Positions 20,821 to 33,000 are shown, numbered from the stretch's first letter. The stretch: 64,000 nt of DNA from Paraspadella gotoi (GCA_051294375.1 CM119265.1:19643642-19707641), one strand, 5' to 3'. The notes: a model not told the origin generated them from the sequence alone. Made by a program: numbers and translations.

Positions 20821-21150
20821 ATGAAATTGGTACAACCAATATAAAAATTATCCCTTCATTTAATAAATAAGCTAGATCTCGCCTCTGACTTTGGACAGGC
20901 TTTGGTGGTTTAAGGCCTCCATCACTCTTACAAGATAATGACATAGCAAGTCCATTCAAGCTTTCAATCAAGACTCTCTCACAGTCTCATTTATTCACTC
21001 CCAAAGTACCTGGCTTCCCTATCAATGAAGTGGAAAATATTTCAAAGAATGTTTCAATTGTATGAAAAGACCACTCCCTTAAGTATTAGATCGGGGAATA
21101 CTTATTGTACTCCGCACCGTTTAAGGCCTCCTCTTACAAGATAATGACAT
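20821..21150. repeat. Distant, partly rearranged copy of repeat U
   Basis: Starts ATGAAATTGGTACAACC as in the 6.7-8.0 kb array and follows it through TACTCCGCAC (about 21117), where it breaks. It then jumps back to an internal piece, GTTTAAGGCCTCC followed by CTTACAAGATAATGACAT (21120-21150), which also occurs inside the unit. Has more substitutions than the array copies. Confidence 0.9.
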
Positions 21151-21322
21151 AATTTGTTAAAAATCAAGGAAAGGATGACTTTGAACATTCGCCGCTTTGG
21201 TCGTCGTCATCATCGTCGTCGTCGTAGTCGTCATTTTAAAAGTCGGTGTCAATATTCCAATCTTTTTGACGGAAGTCTCGCGTTTCCTTAAAAATAAAAG
21301 CGTCTACACGAGAAAGTTAGCT

Positions 21323-21326
<4 letters not shown>

Positions 21327-21358
<32 letters not shown>

Positions 21359-21568
21359 NNNNNNNNNNNNNNNNNNNNNNNNNNNNNNNNNNNNNNNNNN
21401 NNNNNNNNNNNNNNNNNNNNNNNNNNNNNNNNNNNNNNNNNNNNNNNNNNNNNNNNNNNNNNNNNNNNNNNNNNNNNNNNNNNNNNNNNNNNNNNNNNNN
21501 NNNNNNNNNNNNNNNNNNNNNNNNNNNNNNNNNNNNNNNNNNNNNNNNNNNNNNNNNNNNNNNNNNNN
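21327..21568. repeat. (CT)n running into a 210-N gap
   Basis: At least 32 bp of pure CT before the N run (21359-21568). The right flank is A/G-rich and not CT, so the gap contains more than the microsatellite. Confidence 0.9.
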
Positions 21569-21935
21569 AAGACAATGAAAAAAGAAAAGGAATCGGCTTT
21601 AAAGATTCCATTCCCGGGTTTATCTCTCGTGTCAGGCGCCGGCGCCAACAGGATTCCTTCTACATCCGGGGTTTAGAAATCCTTCCCGAATCCTACATCC
21701 CCACGTCTTCTTTATATTTTCGGCGACATCCCTTTGGGCGAAGTGCCACCCAGTTACATCCCTTTTGTTTGCCCTCCCACCCGCCGCCGCCCCCCTTCTC
21801 CACAGGACAGGCGTCCTCGCATGTTTTTCCTGTTTTTTGGTCGTTGTTCTTTTTTTTCTCCAGTTTTTGACCTTCGATCCTGCATGTCATCTAGAAGCTA
21901 TGAAATCTCTGAGACTGTCTGTCTCTGTCTGGCTT

Positions 21936-21938
<3 letters not shown>

Positions 21939-21971
<33 letters not shown>

Positions 21972-22230
21972 NNNNNNNNNNNNNNNNNNNNNNNNNNNNN
22001 NNNNNNNNNNNNNNNNNNNNNNNNNNNNNNNNNNNNNNNNNNNNNNNNNNNNNNNNNNNNNNNNNNNNNNNNNNNNNNNNNNNNNNNNNNNNNNNNNNNN
22101 NNNNNNNNNNNNNNNNNNNNNNNNNNNNNNNNNNNNNNNNNNNNNNNNNNNNNNNNNNNNNNNNNNNNNNNNNNNNNNNNNNNNNNNNNNNNNNNNNNNN
22201 NNNNNNNNNNNNNNNNNNNNNNNNNNNNNN
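21939..22230. repeat. (CT)n running into a 259-N gap
   Basis: About 33 bp of CT before the N run (21972-22230). The repeat was probably not traversable by the reads used. Confidence 0.9.
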
Positions 22231-22356
22231 TTCATGTTTTCCTTTTAAAACACTTTTTTCACTCACTTTCATTCTTCTCTCTGTTTTGGGTCCTTCCCCT
22301 TTTTTTTCATTTTTTTTTACATCGCTGGTTTTGTTTGGCTTTCAGTTTGAGAAGGC

Positions 22357-22368
22357 GATAGAGAGAGA

Positions 22369-22457
<89 letters not shown>
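22357..22457. repeat. (GA)n microsatellite
   Basis: About 100 bp, starting with GATAGATAGATA units and then pure GA. Confidence 0.95.
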
Positions 22458-22459
<2 letters not shown>

Positions 22460-22685
22460 ACAAGGCACGCCCCTGCCCACCTCACAGATCCCCCTCCGCC
22501 GCCAGGGTGAGCGGGTTAGTCAACACCCATTTAGCGAACTCACCAACACTTCTTGTCCAAAGTCACTTCCGCGATTTCCTCCTCTTTTTCCTCTTCCTCC
22601 TCCTCCTCCTCCTTCCTCTTTTCTTCTCCGTTCGCCTCCGCCCCTCACAAAACTCGTTATCTTCCTTTCACTGTTTCTTCTTTTC

Positions 22686-22775
22686 TTCTTTTCTTTTCCT
22701 TTCCTCCATTTTCCTCCGTTTTTCTTTCTCTTCTTTTCTTTTCCTTTCCTCCATTTTCCTCCGTTTTTCTTTCTC
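22686..22775. repeat. 45-bp tandem duplication, two perfect-looking units
   Basis: The unit starting TTCTTTTCTTTTCCTTTCCT and ending CCGTTTTTCTTTCTC occurs twice head to tail with no visible difference. Recent slippage or duplication within pyrimidine-rich DNA. Confidence 0.9.
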
Positions 22776-22937
22776 TTTTTGTCTGCCTTCTTCGCCTGAT
22801 ATTTTTTTACTTCTCTCATTTTTTCCCTTTTTTTTTCCTTCTGCCTTCGTCGCCTTTCTCTCTCCGATTCCAGTCACCTGGCTCCACACATCCTTATCTC
22901 GTTTTAACCCTTCTTTCTTTTTTTCTCTCTTTCTTTT

Positions 22938-22939
22938 TC

Positions 22940-23031
<92 letters not shown>

Positions 23032-23032
23032 T
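22938..23032. repeat. (TTTC)n microsatellite
   Basis: About 95 bp of pure TTTC repeat. Confidence 0.97.
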
Positions 23033-23125
23033 CGTTTCTTTCTTTTTTTTCTAAAAATTTAATAACCGCTTCTACCTTCACTTTCTTCGCTGTTTTTCAA
23101 CGAATGACGTCATTTTCGTCCCACC

Positions 23126-23160
23126 TTCCTCCTCCTCCTCCTCCTCCTCCTCCTCCTCCT
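23126..23160. repeat. (CCT)n microsatellite
   Basis: About eleven CCT units. Confidence 0.95.
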
Positions 23161-23274
23161 TACCCTCTCTATGACCTCTAACCTCTGACCCTTTTTCTCC
23201 TTCTCCTCCCATTTTCTACTTTTTCCTGTTTCTCTATTATCTCTTCCTTAAAAACTCCCTCTTCTTTTTCTTGG

Positions 23275-23853
23275 NNNNNNNNNNNNNNNNNNNNNNNNNN
23301 NNNNNNNNNNNNNNNNNNNNNNNNNNNNNNNNNNNNNNNNNNNNNNNNNNNNNNNNNNNNNNNNNNNNNNNNNNNNNNNNNNNNNNNNNNNNNNNNNNNN
23401 NNNNNNNNNNNNNNNNNNNNNNNNNNNNNNNNNNNNNNNNNNNNNNNNNNNNNNNNNNNNNNNNNNNNNNNNNNNNNNNNNNNNNNNNNNNNNNNNNNNN
23501 NNNNNNNNNNNNNNNNNNNNNNNNNNNNNNNNNNNNNNNNNNNNNNNNNNNNNNNNNNNNNNNNNNNNNNNNNNNNNNNNNNNNNNNNNNNNNNNNNNNN
23601 NNNNNNNNNNNNNNNNNNNNNNNNNNNNNNNNNNNNNNNNNNNNNNNNNNNNNNNNNNNNNNNNNNNNNNNNNNNNNNNNNNNNNNNNNNNNNNNNNNNN
23701 NNNNNNNNNNNNNNNNNNNNNNNNNNNNNNNNNNNNNNNNNNNNNNNNNNNNNNNNNNNNNNNNNNNNNNNNNNNNNNNNNNNNNNNNNNNNNNNNNNNN
23801 NNNNNNNNNNNNNNNNNNNNNNNNNNNNNNNNNNNNNNNNNNNNNNNNNNNNN
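23275..23853. other. Largest assembly gap (579 N)
   Basis: It directly abuts the left end of the 3.76-kb inverted repeat, so the true outer boundary of the left arm is hidden here. Confidence 0.99.
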
Positions 23854-24177
23854 CATATTCCTATACCCGACTCTCAACACCCTCTCCCTTTCGATCACCA
23901 CAATTTCTGTTTGGGAAAATGTTTCAAGTGATTTACCACAAGAGGCTTGAGTCGACCTTGGAAAAAAAAAAAGAGTGATGAGTGAGTGAGAGAGAGAGAG
24001 AGGAAAAAAATAAGAAAAAACTAACAAAAGAAGAGAAAAAAAATTCCGGAACTTACCAAGAATCTGTTATCCTTACCCCTGGCCAGGATTCTTTTGTTGC
24101 GTGTTACCTTCTTCTGGAGGGACGGACGAGCCAAGAATCGTGAGAGTGCGTTTATGTCGGTATTTGAGTGTGGAGTT

Positions 24178-24236
24178 GTGTGTGTGTGAGTGTGTTTGTG
24201 TGTGAGTGAGTGTATGTGTGTGTGTGTATGTGTGGA
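24178..24236. repeat. (TG)n-rich microsatellite in the left arm
   Basis: TGTG and TGAG alternation, with the CA-rich equivalent at about 27207-27268 in the right arm. Confidence 0.9.
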
Positions 24237-24712
24237 GGTAATAGAGAAAGAAAATGGGACAATATCATTGATTTAATTAAAACTAATATTGTACTAATAT
24301 TTCATGATAAAATAAGAAAACTAGCTTTCTTCAAACTCGTAAGGAATTATTATTTCTTTTATCTGGCAAGTCTGTGAGTTTTACAGTGTGAAGTATGAAC
24401 AATAAATAAACGCTGCCCATTGACAAACGCATTCTAACGATTATAAAAGCGCTCGGGGAACAATAACCCATTCGTGTGATCAAAATGTCTTTCGCCCGGT
24501 CAAAATCCTGAACAATTCCTTTCTAGAAGCCAATGAGTTTTTGCATTAATGACGTCGTTAGCTCTATCGAGCAACAACTGCTTTTGTTCTCTCAATTCTT
24601 TTTTTTTCAGTTTTTTTCTTTTACTTTCCTCTACTAATTTCTTTGCTTTTTTCTTTCGTGCCTTCTTTCGATTTTTTGGGTTTTTTTTATGTTTTTTTTC
24701 TTCTTTATTAAT

Positions 24713-24713
24713 C

Positions 24714-24772
<59 letters not shown>

Positions 24773-24830
24773 TATTTCTTTATTTCTTTCTTTCTTTCTT
24801 TCTTTCTTCCTTTCTTCCTTTCTTCCTTTC
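24713..24830. repeat. (TTTC)n microsatellite in the left arm
   Basis: About 118 bp of TTTC, ending in TTCC variants. The inverted partner (about 26580-26712) is GAAA with many more interruptions, so the two arms have evolved or been read differently here. Confidence 0.9.
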
Positions 24831-24920
24831 GTCTTCTTTTCGGCGGAGAAGAATTATGAGGTTCCTTTTGCCATTCGCTTCCATGACGATTGCAATTTGC
24901 CAAGAATTATTAGCGGAAAA

Positions 24921-24930
24921 NNNNNNNNNN
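24921..24930. other. 10-N gap resolvable from the inverted copy
   Basis: Flanks are GCGGAAAA and TACAGCCAGAAAAAG. In the right arm the same flanks (inverted) are separated by about 150 bases of CT-rich repeat (26337-26490), so the true content is probably a GA-rich microsatellite, not 10 bases. Confidence 0.8.
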
Positions 24931-25527
24931 TACAGCCAGAAAAAGACATAGAGAGAGTGACGATAAGTAAGAACAGTAGTAAACGCAATAATTTAATCGA
25001 ACCAAGATAAGATATCCCCGCTGAAAAGAAACGGATTCCGACAGACTTCGGAAAGCCTTTTTTCCCCCCCATTTCTCTTTCACTACTAAAAGAAAGAGAA
25101 AAAAAAGAAATAAAGTGAACGTGAGAAAGAGGGACTGAGACACTTTCCCTCCTTATCTTTTTTAACTCCATTAGTCGTAGCGGGTCTCGCTATTGACTTT
25201 TCTTGTCCGCGCTCGCAACGACCTCAACGTATCCATGACTACCGACCACCGTAGCTTAGCAACCGTTTCTTAGCGATCGCCTTCCGTCTTCGTTCAACCG
25301 TCATTATTCCGCGACGACCACGTTGATAGAGTTATATGGGCGTTTCGCCTTGGCGAAAGGTACAGGGGGGGGGAGCGCAAGGCCCGGGCTCGAAAAAAAA
25401 AAGACATAAATAAATAAATAAATAACTGAACAAAAGCCATTCGTTTCCCTTTAGGTCCCTTTCCTTTCTCTTTTGTCTCCATTTGCGTCGAGTCTCGCGT
25501 CAACGATCGCGAGAACTCCACGCACGC

Positions 25528-25645
25528 GAGAGAGAGAAGGGAGAGAAGGAAGAGAGAGAGAGAGAGAGAGAGAGAGAAGACGGAGAGAGAGAGAGAGAGA
25601 GAGAAAAAGAGGGAGAGAGAGGCAAAGAGACCATTCACAAGCAAC
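25528..25645. repeat. (GA)n centre of the palindrome
   Basis: GA-rich sequence with GAAGG, GACG and AAAAGAGG interruptions between the two arms. It forms the loop of the inverted repeat. Confidence 0.9.
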
Positions 25646-26336
25646 GGCGGTGCGTGGAGTCATCTCCGCTCGTAATCATCGTTGACGGCGAGACATGCGC
25701 TCGCAGCAAAGTGGAGACAAAAGAGAAAAAGGAAAGGACCACTAAAGGGAAACGAATGGCTTTTGTTCAGGTTATTTCATATTTAATTTATTTATGTCTT
25801 TGTTTTTCGAGGCCGGGCCTTGCGCTCCCCCCCACCCTTGTAACCTTTCGCCAAAAGGCGAAACGCCCATTATAACTCTAATCAAACGTGGTCGTCGCGG
25901 AATAATGACGGTTGAACGAAGACGGAAGGCGAATCGCTAAGAAACGGTTGCCTAAGCTACGGTGGTCGGTAGTCATGGATACCGTTTGAGGGTCCGTTGC
26001 GAGCGCGGACAAGAAAAGTCAAATAGCGAGACGCCGCTAACGAATAAGTGGAGTTAAAAGATAAGGAGGGGAAAGTGTCTCAGTCCCTCTTTCTCAACGT
26101 TCGAACAACAGTTCAATGATGCCCTTTCGTCATTCTACTTTTTCTTTTTTTTCTCTTTCTTTAGTAAGTGAAAGAGAAAATGGGGGGGAAAAAAGCGCTT
26201 TCCGAAGTCCCATGTCGGAATCCGCCTTTTCTTTTCAGGCGGGAATATCTTATCTGGTTCGATTAAATATTGCTTTAACTACTGTTATCTTTACTTAATC
26301 GTCACTCTCTCTATGTCTTTTTTCTGGCTGTACCTG

Positions 26337-26344
26337 TAAAGTTT

Positions 26345-26376
<32 letters not shown>

Positions 26377-26490
26377 CTCTCTCGTGATTCTCTCCTCTCT
26401 CTCTCTCTCCATCATCTCTCTCTCTCTCTCTCTCTGTCTCTCGTTAATGTCTCTCTCTCATTCTGTTCTCTCTCTCTCTCTATATATTTT
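26337..26490. repeat. (CT)n block in the right arm
   Basis: About 150 bases of interrupted CT repeat, the counterpart of the N run at 24921. Confidence 0.9.
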
Positions 26491-27611
26491 CCGCTAAATA
26501 AATTCTTGGCAAATTTGCAATCGTCGCAGGAAGCGAAATGGCAAAAAAAGGAACCTCAATAGATTCTTCTCCGCCGAAAAGAAGACGAAAGGAAGAAAGG
26601 AAGAAAAGGAAGAAAAGAAAGAAAGAAAGAAAGAAAAGAAATAAAGAAAAAGAAAGAAAGAAAGGAAAGAAAAGAAAGAAAGAAAAGAAAGAAAGAAGAA
26701 AAAGAAAGGTTAATAAAGAAGAAAAAAAACAATAAAAAACCAAAAAATCGAAAGAAGGCACGAAAGAAAAAAAGCAAAGAATTAGTAGAGGAAAGTAAAG
26801 AAAAAAACTGAAAAAATAAAGAATTGAGAGAACAAAAGCAGTTGTTGCTCGATAGAGCTAACGACGTCAATTAATGCAAAAACTCATTGCTTCTAGAAAA
26901 AGGAATTGGTTCAGGAATTTTGATCGCGGGCGAAAGACATTTTGCAAATCACAACGAAATGGGTTATTGTTCCCCGAAGCGCTTTATAATCGTTAGAATG
27001 CGTTTGTCAATTGGGCAGCGTTTTATTTATTGTTCATAACTTCACACTGTAAAACTCACAGACTTGCCAGATAAAAGAAATAATAATTTACCTTACAGAG
27101 TTTTGAAAAAGCTAGTTTTCTTATTTTATCATGAATATTAGTAACAAAATATTAGTTTTAAATTAAATCAATGATATTGTCCCATTTTCTTTCTCTATAC
27201 CCTCCACACATACACACACACACACATTACACTCACTCACACACAAACACACTCATCACACACAACTCCCACACCCAATACCCGACATAAACGCACTCTC
27301 ACGATTCTTTGCTCCGTCCGTCCCTCCAGAAAGAAGGTAACACGCCAAAAGAAATCCTGGCCAAGGGGTAAAGGATAACAAGATTCTTGGTAAGTTCCCG
27401 GAAAATTTTGTTCCTCTTCTATTTGTTAGTTTTTTCCTATTTTTTTTTTTCCTCTCTCTCCTCTCACTCACAGTCATCACTCTTTTTTTTTTTCCAAGGT
27501 CGACTCAAAGCCTCTTTGTGGTAAATAACTTGAAACATTTTCCCAAAACCAGAAATTGTGGTGATCGAAAGGGAGAGGGTGTTTGCAGAAGTCGGGTTAT
27601 AGGAATATGGA

Positions 27612-28559
<948 letters not shown>

Positions 28560-29051
28560 CATCTCCGGAAAATAATGGACATAAAAAAAATTACTCCGCC
28601 CAGGCTTTTAATTATGCCCTTTCAGATAGAAGTTCTTAAAGCTTTTTTCCTTGTATTTATTTTAATAAAAGAGTTTTTTTCACTTAAACTATAGAGAAAA
28701 AAATATTAAAAAAGAAAAACCGCGTCTGTCGAACTGTGGTCACTGGTCAGTCTGTTGCTGACCATACTTTATTGAACCCAATAGCTTGTACATTGTACAT
28801 TGCACAAGAAAGCCAATTTAATTCACTTGTTTTACGATTAACCAAATCGATTAAAAAATCTGTAACGATGAAAAAGGTAGGGCAAAGAGGTGAATCGGAG
28901 CGTGAAAATGACCGAGAATCACGAAGGGATTAAAGGATCACAACAGCGACGACGACGACGACAACGACATCATTTGTTTCCTGAAATTAACAACGAAGGA
29001 AAACGTATTTTTGGGTTCCCTTCGTCTTCCCCACCCCGCCATAAAATAACT

Positions 29052-29155
29052 ATGGACGAATGGACGAATGGACGAATGGACGAATGGACGAATGGACGAA
29101 TGGACGAATGGACGAATGGACGAATGAACGAATGGACGGATGGACGCTTGGACGG
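29052..29155. repeat. 8-bp minisatellite (ATGGACGA)n
   Basis: About eleven units, nearly perfect for the first nine and then degenerating through ATGAACGA and GGACGGAT forms. It gives WTNGRMDE repeats in the forward frames. The unit has no spacers, so it is not a CRISPR array. Further GGAC-rich pieces follow to about 29240. Confidence 0.95.
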
Positions 29156-29159
29156 AAGA

Positions 29160-30600
29160 ACGAGGTTGACAGTTTGCGCAGATGGACAAACCAAAGGACG
29201 GGTCGCCTGTCGGCGGACGTTATTTGGACAGATGGAAATTATAACGGAACTCTGCGATTTCTGTCGATGGAAATTGCGTCAATGATTTTAAATAAATTTA
29301 ACTCGTATTTATAATTCGTCAAAAATGTTTTTAAATGAGAAAAATATTACGTGAGCGCCTGAGTATAGTATGTGAAAATCGAGATTCGTGATAATCTTCC
29401 AACATGTACCTCTATATAAGTAAATCAATAATCAATTAATGACTCGCTCCCTCTCAAGAATCCGCAATCCCCGCAATCCTTCGTTCCATTAAATACGGGT
29501 ATCATAGAGCTCGAATCCTTCTCAGTATGTAATTCCTTTGTCTCGTCCCGTCCTCGAAATTCCGGATGTAACTTGCCTCTGTGCCAACGAGATTCTGTCC
29601 CTGTTTGGGAATAACGAAATGGATTCGTCGTCGTCGTCGTCGTTATTCCCATCGCCTACCTTTCCACTCCTCCCTTTCTCATTTTCGTTCGGGCCGTTTA
29701 TTGCCACCGCTCTACTTTTTCCCATCAGCGCCTTGCCCTACAATGACTTACCCGACTGTCGGGCAGACCGCAAAGATCCAGGGAGATTTTGCTTCTGTCT
29801 GCTCTTCTCTCCCCTACATCTTTCTCTCTCTTCTCATTCTCTCTCTCTCTCCTTCTTCGTCTCTCTTCTCTCCTCATCTCTCCTCTCTCATCTCTCTCTC
29901 TAACGTTTCCTCCCATATCCATTACTGGGATTTTTGTAAGTATACAAGCGAATAATAGGAATTACTCATTTTGTAGTTCAGCTCACGCGCAGTCATGGTT
30001 ACGGTGAAATCGGATACGCGAAATCCTGGGCGGCCTCTTCCGCCTTCGCGGTTTCCTCCACTCGTCCGTTTACTTCTTCATAGAATATTTTAATTCAGAT
30101 GAGTCTCAGTTTCGTGATCGTCCGTCGTCGTCGCGTCGTCGTCTGTTCGTCGTCCCTTCGTCGATAAACAACATAGAGTCTCATACAGCTAAAAATAGTT
30201 CGGCTTGCTGCAGAACCGTCTTTGTTGATGAGCACATTTTGCAGCTGTTGCTTAGTTTCTTTAGTTTCGCTTCATCCCAAATTTTTGCCATCTTTGAAAA
30301 CTCTCGTTCTCTCTCATCGCAGATAATTTTATTCGTGTTATGAATAAGCCTGTTCGTTAGCCAATTACGCTAATCGCTACATTGTTTGGAGTCGGAATGA
30401 AAAAATCACAATATTATTTATTGATCGTACATTCTTTGTCCATTAGCTGGTCCGCTAACTGAATCGTGCGGTTGTGAAATTTTTGTTTAAATTAATGAAA
30501 TTTAAAGAATTTCCTCATTGTTTCCCCTCACTTTCTTTTTTACCTCTCCTCTCATTTTACTCCTTTTTCCATCGCGCGTCCATTAAAGAATCCAAACTTC
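29160..30600. other. Spacer without a recognisable gene
   Basis: Mixed sequence with a CT-rich stretch (29815-29905), a short CGT repeat (29628-29643) and a CGTCG-rich patch (30118-30165). Confidence 0.45.
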
Positions 30601-30659
30601 ATTGAAAGTCTTCGCGTGTCGACGCCAAAGGACGCCGAGGCCGCTAACACCCGGCCGCG

Positions 30660-30953
30660 ATGATGCCGCCGACGCCGCCGATCCCCGCCGACGCCGGTCT
30701 TGGTTTTCGTTTTTCCGAGTGCCTTTTGCCGGAATTCGTGCCCGTCTTCGAACCTCGGGCCGACATTGTCGAGGGAATCGACGATGAAGTCGACGTTCAT
30801 TTGTTCTTTTTAGCCGACAAAACCTGGCCGACGGGAGGGAAATTAAAAAAAGATGGATTTCGATGCCGACAAATTTGGACCGCGAATTACGGAAAGAATG
30901 AGATCTTTTACCGTTTTAGAACTTTAAATGAGAATGAAAAAAAAAACTATTAA
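30660..30953 (+). CDS. Candidate 97-codon gene, unrecognised
   Basis: Starts at ATG in a favourable GCCGCGATGA context, with a stop (TAA at 30645) just upstream in frame, and ends TAA. The peptide starts MMPPTPPIPADAGLGFRFSE and is acidic in the middle (EGIDDEVDVHLFF), then basic (KLKKDGFRCRQ). An AATAAA signal lies at 31000-31005, about 47 bases after the stop. The first two thirds have GC-rich third positions unlike the simple-repeat frames elsewhere. No known domain recognised; may be a single exon, a fragment of a larger gene, or chance. Confidence 0.3.
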   Translation: MMPPTPPIPADAGLGFRFSECLLPEFVPVFEPRADIVEGIDDEVDVHLFFLADKTWPTGGKLKKDGFRCRQIWTANYGKNEIFYRFRTLNENEKKNY

Positions 30954-30957
30954 CGCT

Positions 30958-30984
30958 GATGAAGGCTTGGGAAAGCAAAAGCCT
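30958..30984 (+). other. Small hairpin after the 97-codon frame
   Basis: AGGCTT (30963-30968) pairs with AAGCCT (30979-30984) around a 10-base loop, preceded by CTGATGA. It resembles hairpins seen near the 3' ends of some retroelements, but nothing else supports that. Confidence 0.25.
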
Positions 30985-31009
30985 GTCTGTTTTATAGCTA
31001 ATAAAAACA

Positions 31010-31966
31010 ATCGTTGTCACATTCCAAATCAAAAGCTATTCTCTAATTAGCTGATCCAGACAACGAAAAGAAAAAGGAATATATCACAAATGAAAAAAAC
31101 TCTAGAAATAACACGAGGATATTGAAGAATGCAGCGGCTTCGCATCGTCCGTGCTTGCTTTTGCTTCTTTCAGGCTCTTCCGTCTTTTCACTTCGTTGCA
31201 ATCGCAAATCGTCATGCGCTATCTCAGATGACGAGCGACGTTAAAGTTGGCAATCGAATGGTTGCCAAGGTCCTCTTTCGCAGTTTTAGCGCGAGAGTAA
31301 ATTGGGCGAAGAAGTAAATTAAAAGAAAATGTTTCGGGGTAAGGAACGACTTCGATTCGCCCGACAATTCAAATCAATTTATGGAGGGCGGCGGCTTAGA
31401 AACAAAGTTCTACCGTGGTTGTGAGTTTGCGAAATATTTTCGAACGAAAGAGAAGAAACGTAACGCCGGTTAAGAAATAAATTAGAAAAAACGGGAACTT
31501 TTTTTGCCTTAATAACGCCAGACTCTCAACCGCACCGGGCTAAAGGCTACAGCGACAAGGGAACAGAGAGAAAAGGGAACGTAAATAAAAAAGAGAGAGG
31601 TGCTGGGAGGCCTTGGGAAGGCGGGAGGGGGGTTAGGCGTAAAAATAACGGTAATTTTCGCATCCGCCTTTACCCTGCAGGGCGGTTAATGATTTTTTAC
31701 CGAGTAGACAAAATGTGGCGAAAGGGACGATTTTTTTGGGAGATTTTCTTGAAGGGCATGGAAGTCTGAAGGGGGGGCGGTGGGTTGGGGGGGGAAGACA
31801 AATAGGACGGGGGAGGATTGAGAGAAGAGCTTGGGGGAGAGACGTAAGACAAGGTCAAGACCCTCACCATTTATGGGAGATTGAGGCTGGCGCGATGAAA
31901 ACGCGTTAATGGCCTCAGAAATATTTTCCCTGATCCAACCCGCAGGGCGGAGAGAGATTGCCTGAA
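31010..31966. other. Spacer without a recognisable gene
   Basis: Short frames only (for example 31129-31317, plus) with no family resemblance. G-rich patches occur at 31600-31640 and 31770-31830. Confidence 0.4.
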
Positions 31967-31984
31967 GAAAGAGAGGGAGGGAGG

Positions 31985-32033
<49 letters not shown>

Positions 32034-32036
32034 GAG

Positions 32037-32075
<39 letters not shown>

Positions 32076-32270
32076 ATCGGAAAGAGAAAAGAAAGAAGAA
32101 AGAAAGAAGAAAGAAAGAAAGGAAAGAAAAGAAAAGAAAAGAAAGAAAGAAAGAAAAAAAAGAAAAGAAAAAAGAAAAAAGAAAGAAAGAAAGAAAAAAG
32201 AAGGAAGGAAAGACGGAAAGCAAGAAAAAAAAAAAGAATATAGAATGAAAGAAAGAATAAAAAAGAAAAA
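31967..32270. repeat. (GA)n followed by a purine tract
   Basis: About 100 bases of GA repeat (to 32069), then nearly 200 bases of A/G-only GAAA, AAAAG and GGAAA repeat. One of the longest pure-purine strands in the window. Confidence 0.9.
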
Positions 32271-32677
32271 AGAACCTTAAGAAATTTCTTCCAGCCAATC
32301 AGAGAGAGTGAAGAAAACAAAAAAAGATTTTTCCGCTAGAAATCCGAACTCGCAAAGGGGGCGGTCTTTTTTATTATTGGAGAGGGAGAAAAAGAAATTC
32401 TTGGCAATGTTCAGAAAAAATGGGTAAATAGATGACGGACGGGCGACGGTCTTGGCGAGCCAAAGTCTCGGCGGATGGGGGTCGCGCCGTGGGAGAGTGA
32501 GGGTGTCGCTGGTAGCCAAGTGAGAAGCTGGTCAATGATGGTGAGTGGGTGAAGATGTGAGAAAAGTGAGGAAAGAGTCCGAAAACAGCGCCAAAAATTA
32601 TTAATGTTGAATTATTGAGTTTCGGCCTGAGCAGAGTGAGTTAAATGATAAGGCGATGAAATTGCTTGCGCTCATAA

Positions 32678-32681
<4 letters not shown>

Positions 32682-32717
<36 letters not shown>

Positions 32718-32777
32718 GAGAGAGAAAGAGAAGGAGAGAGAGAGAGAGAGAGAAGAGAGAGAGAGAAGAGAGAGAGA
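32682..32777. repeat. (GA)n microsatellite
   Basis: Interrupted GA repeat of about 96 bases. Confidence 0.95.
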
Positions 32778-32917
32778 CATAAGTCTTGGTTAATTCCCGA
32801 TCTAATGCCCTTTAATCCCAAAGAAGTAACATATCTCTTTCGACAGTTAGATTTAAGAGCGGACAACATTAATTCCTAGTCCAAGGAATTCGAGACGCCA
32901 ACAACCGGAGAAAAGAG

Positions 32918-32918
32918 C

Positions 32919-32976
<58 letters not shown>

Positions 32977-33000
32977 AGAGAGAAGAGAGAGAGAGAGAGA
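32918..33000. repeat. (GA)n microsatellite
   Basis: Interrupted GA repeat of about 83 bases, 140 bases from the previous one. Confidence 0.95.

Larger units (their letters stand above)
23854..27611. repeat. Large inverted repeat (palindrome) with GA-rich centre
   Basis: The left arm (23854-about 25525) is repeated as its reverse complement in the right arm (about 25648-27611). Matching landmarks, in order from the outside: CATATTCCTATA / TATAGGAATATG; CACAATTTCTG / CAGAAATTGTG; GTCGACCTTGG / CCAAGGTCGAC; GTGT-rich / ACAC-rich tracts; TTTC / GAAA arrays; GAGCAACAACTGCTTTTG and its complement; ACCACCGTAGCTTAG / CTAAGCTACGGTGGT; TTTCGCC...GGCGAAA near the centre. Arms differ by many small indels and some substitutions. 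No gene is seen within either arm. The centre (about 25528-25645) is a GA repeat that is not palindromic. Confidence 0.93.

Noticed and set aside
29052-29155. CRISPR-like repeat
   Set aside because: The 8-bp units are contiguous with no spacers and the context is eukaryotic.
30958-30995. Hammerhead ribozyme
   Set aside because: CTGATGA and a stem are present, but the required GAAA after stem II and closing stems are missing.
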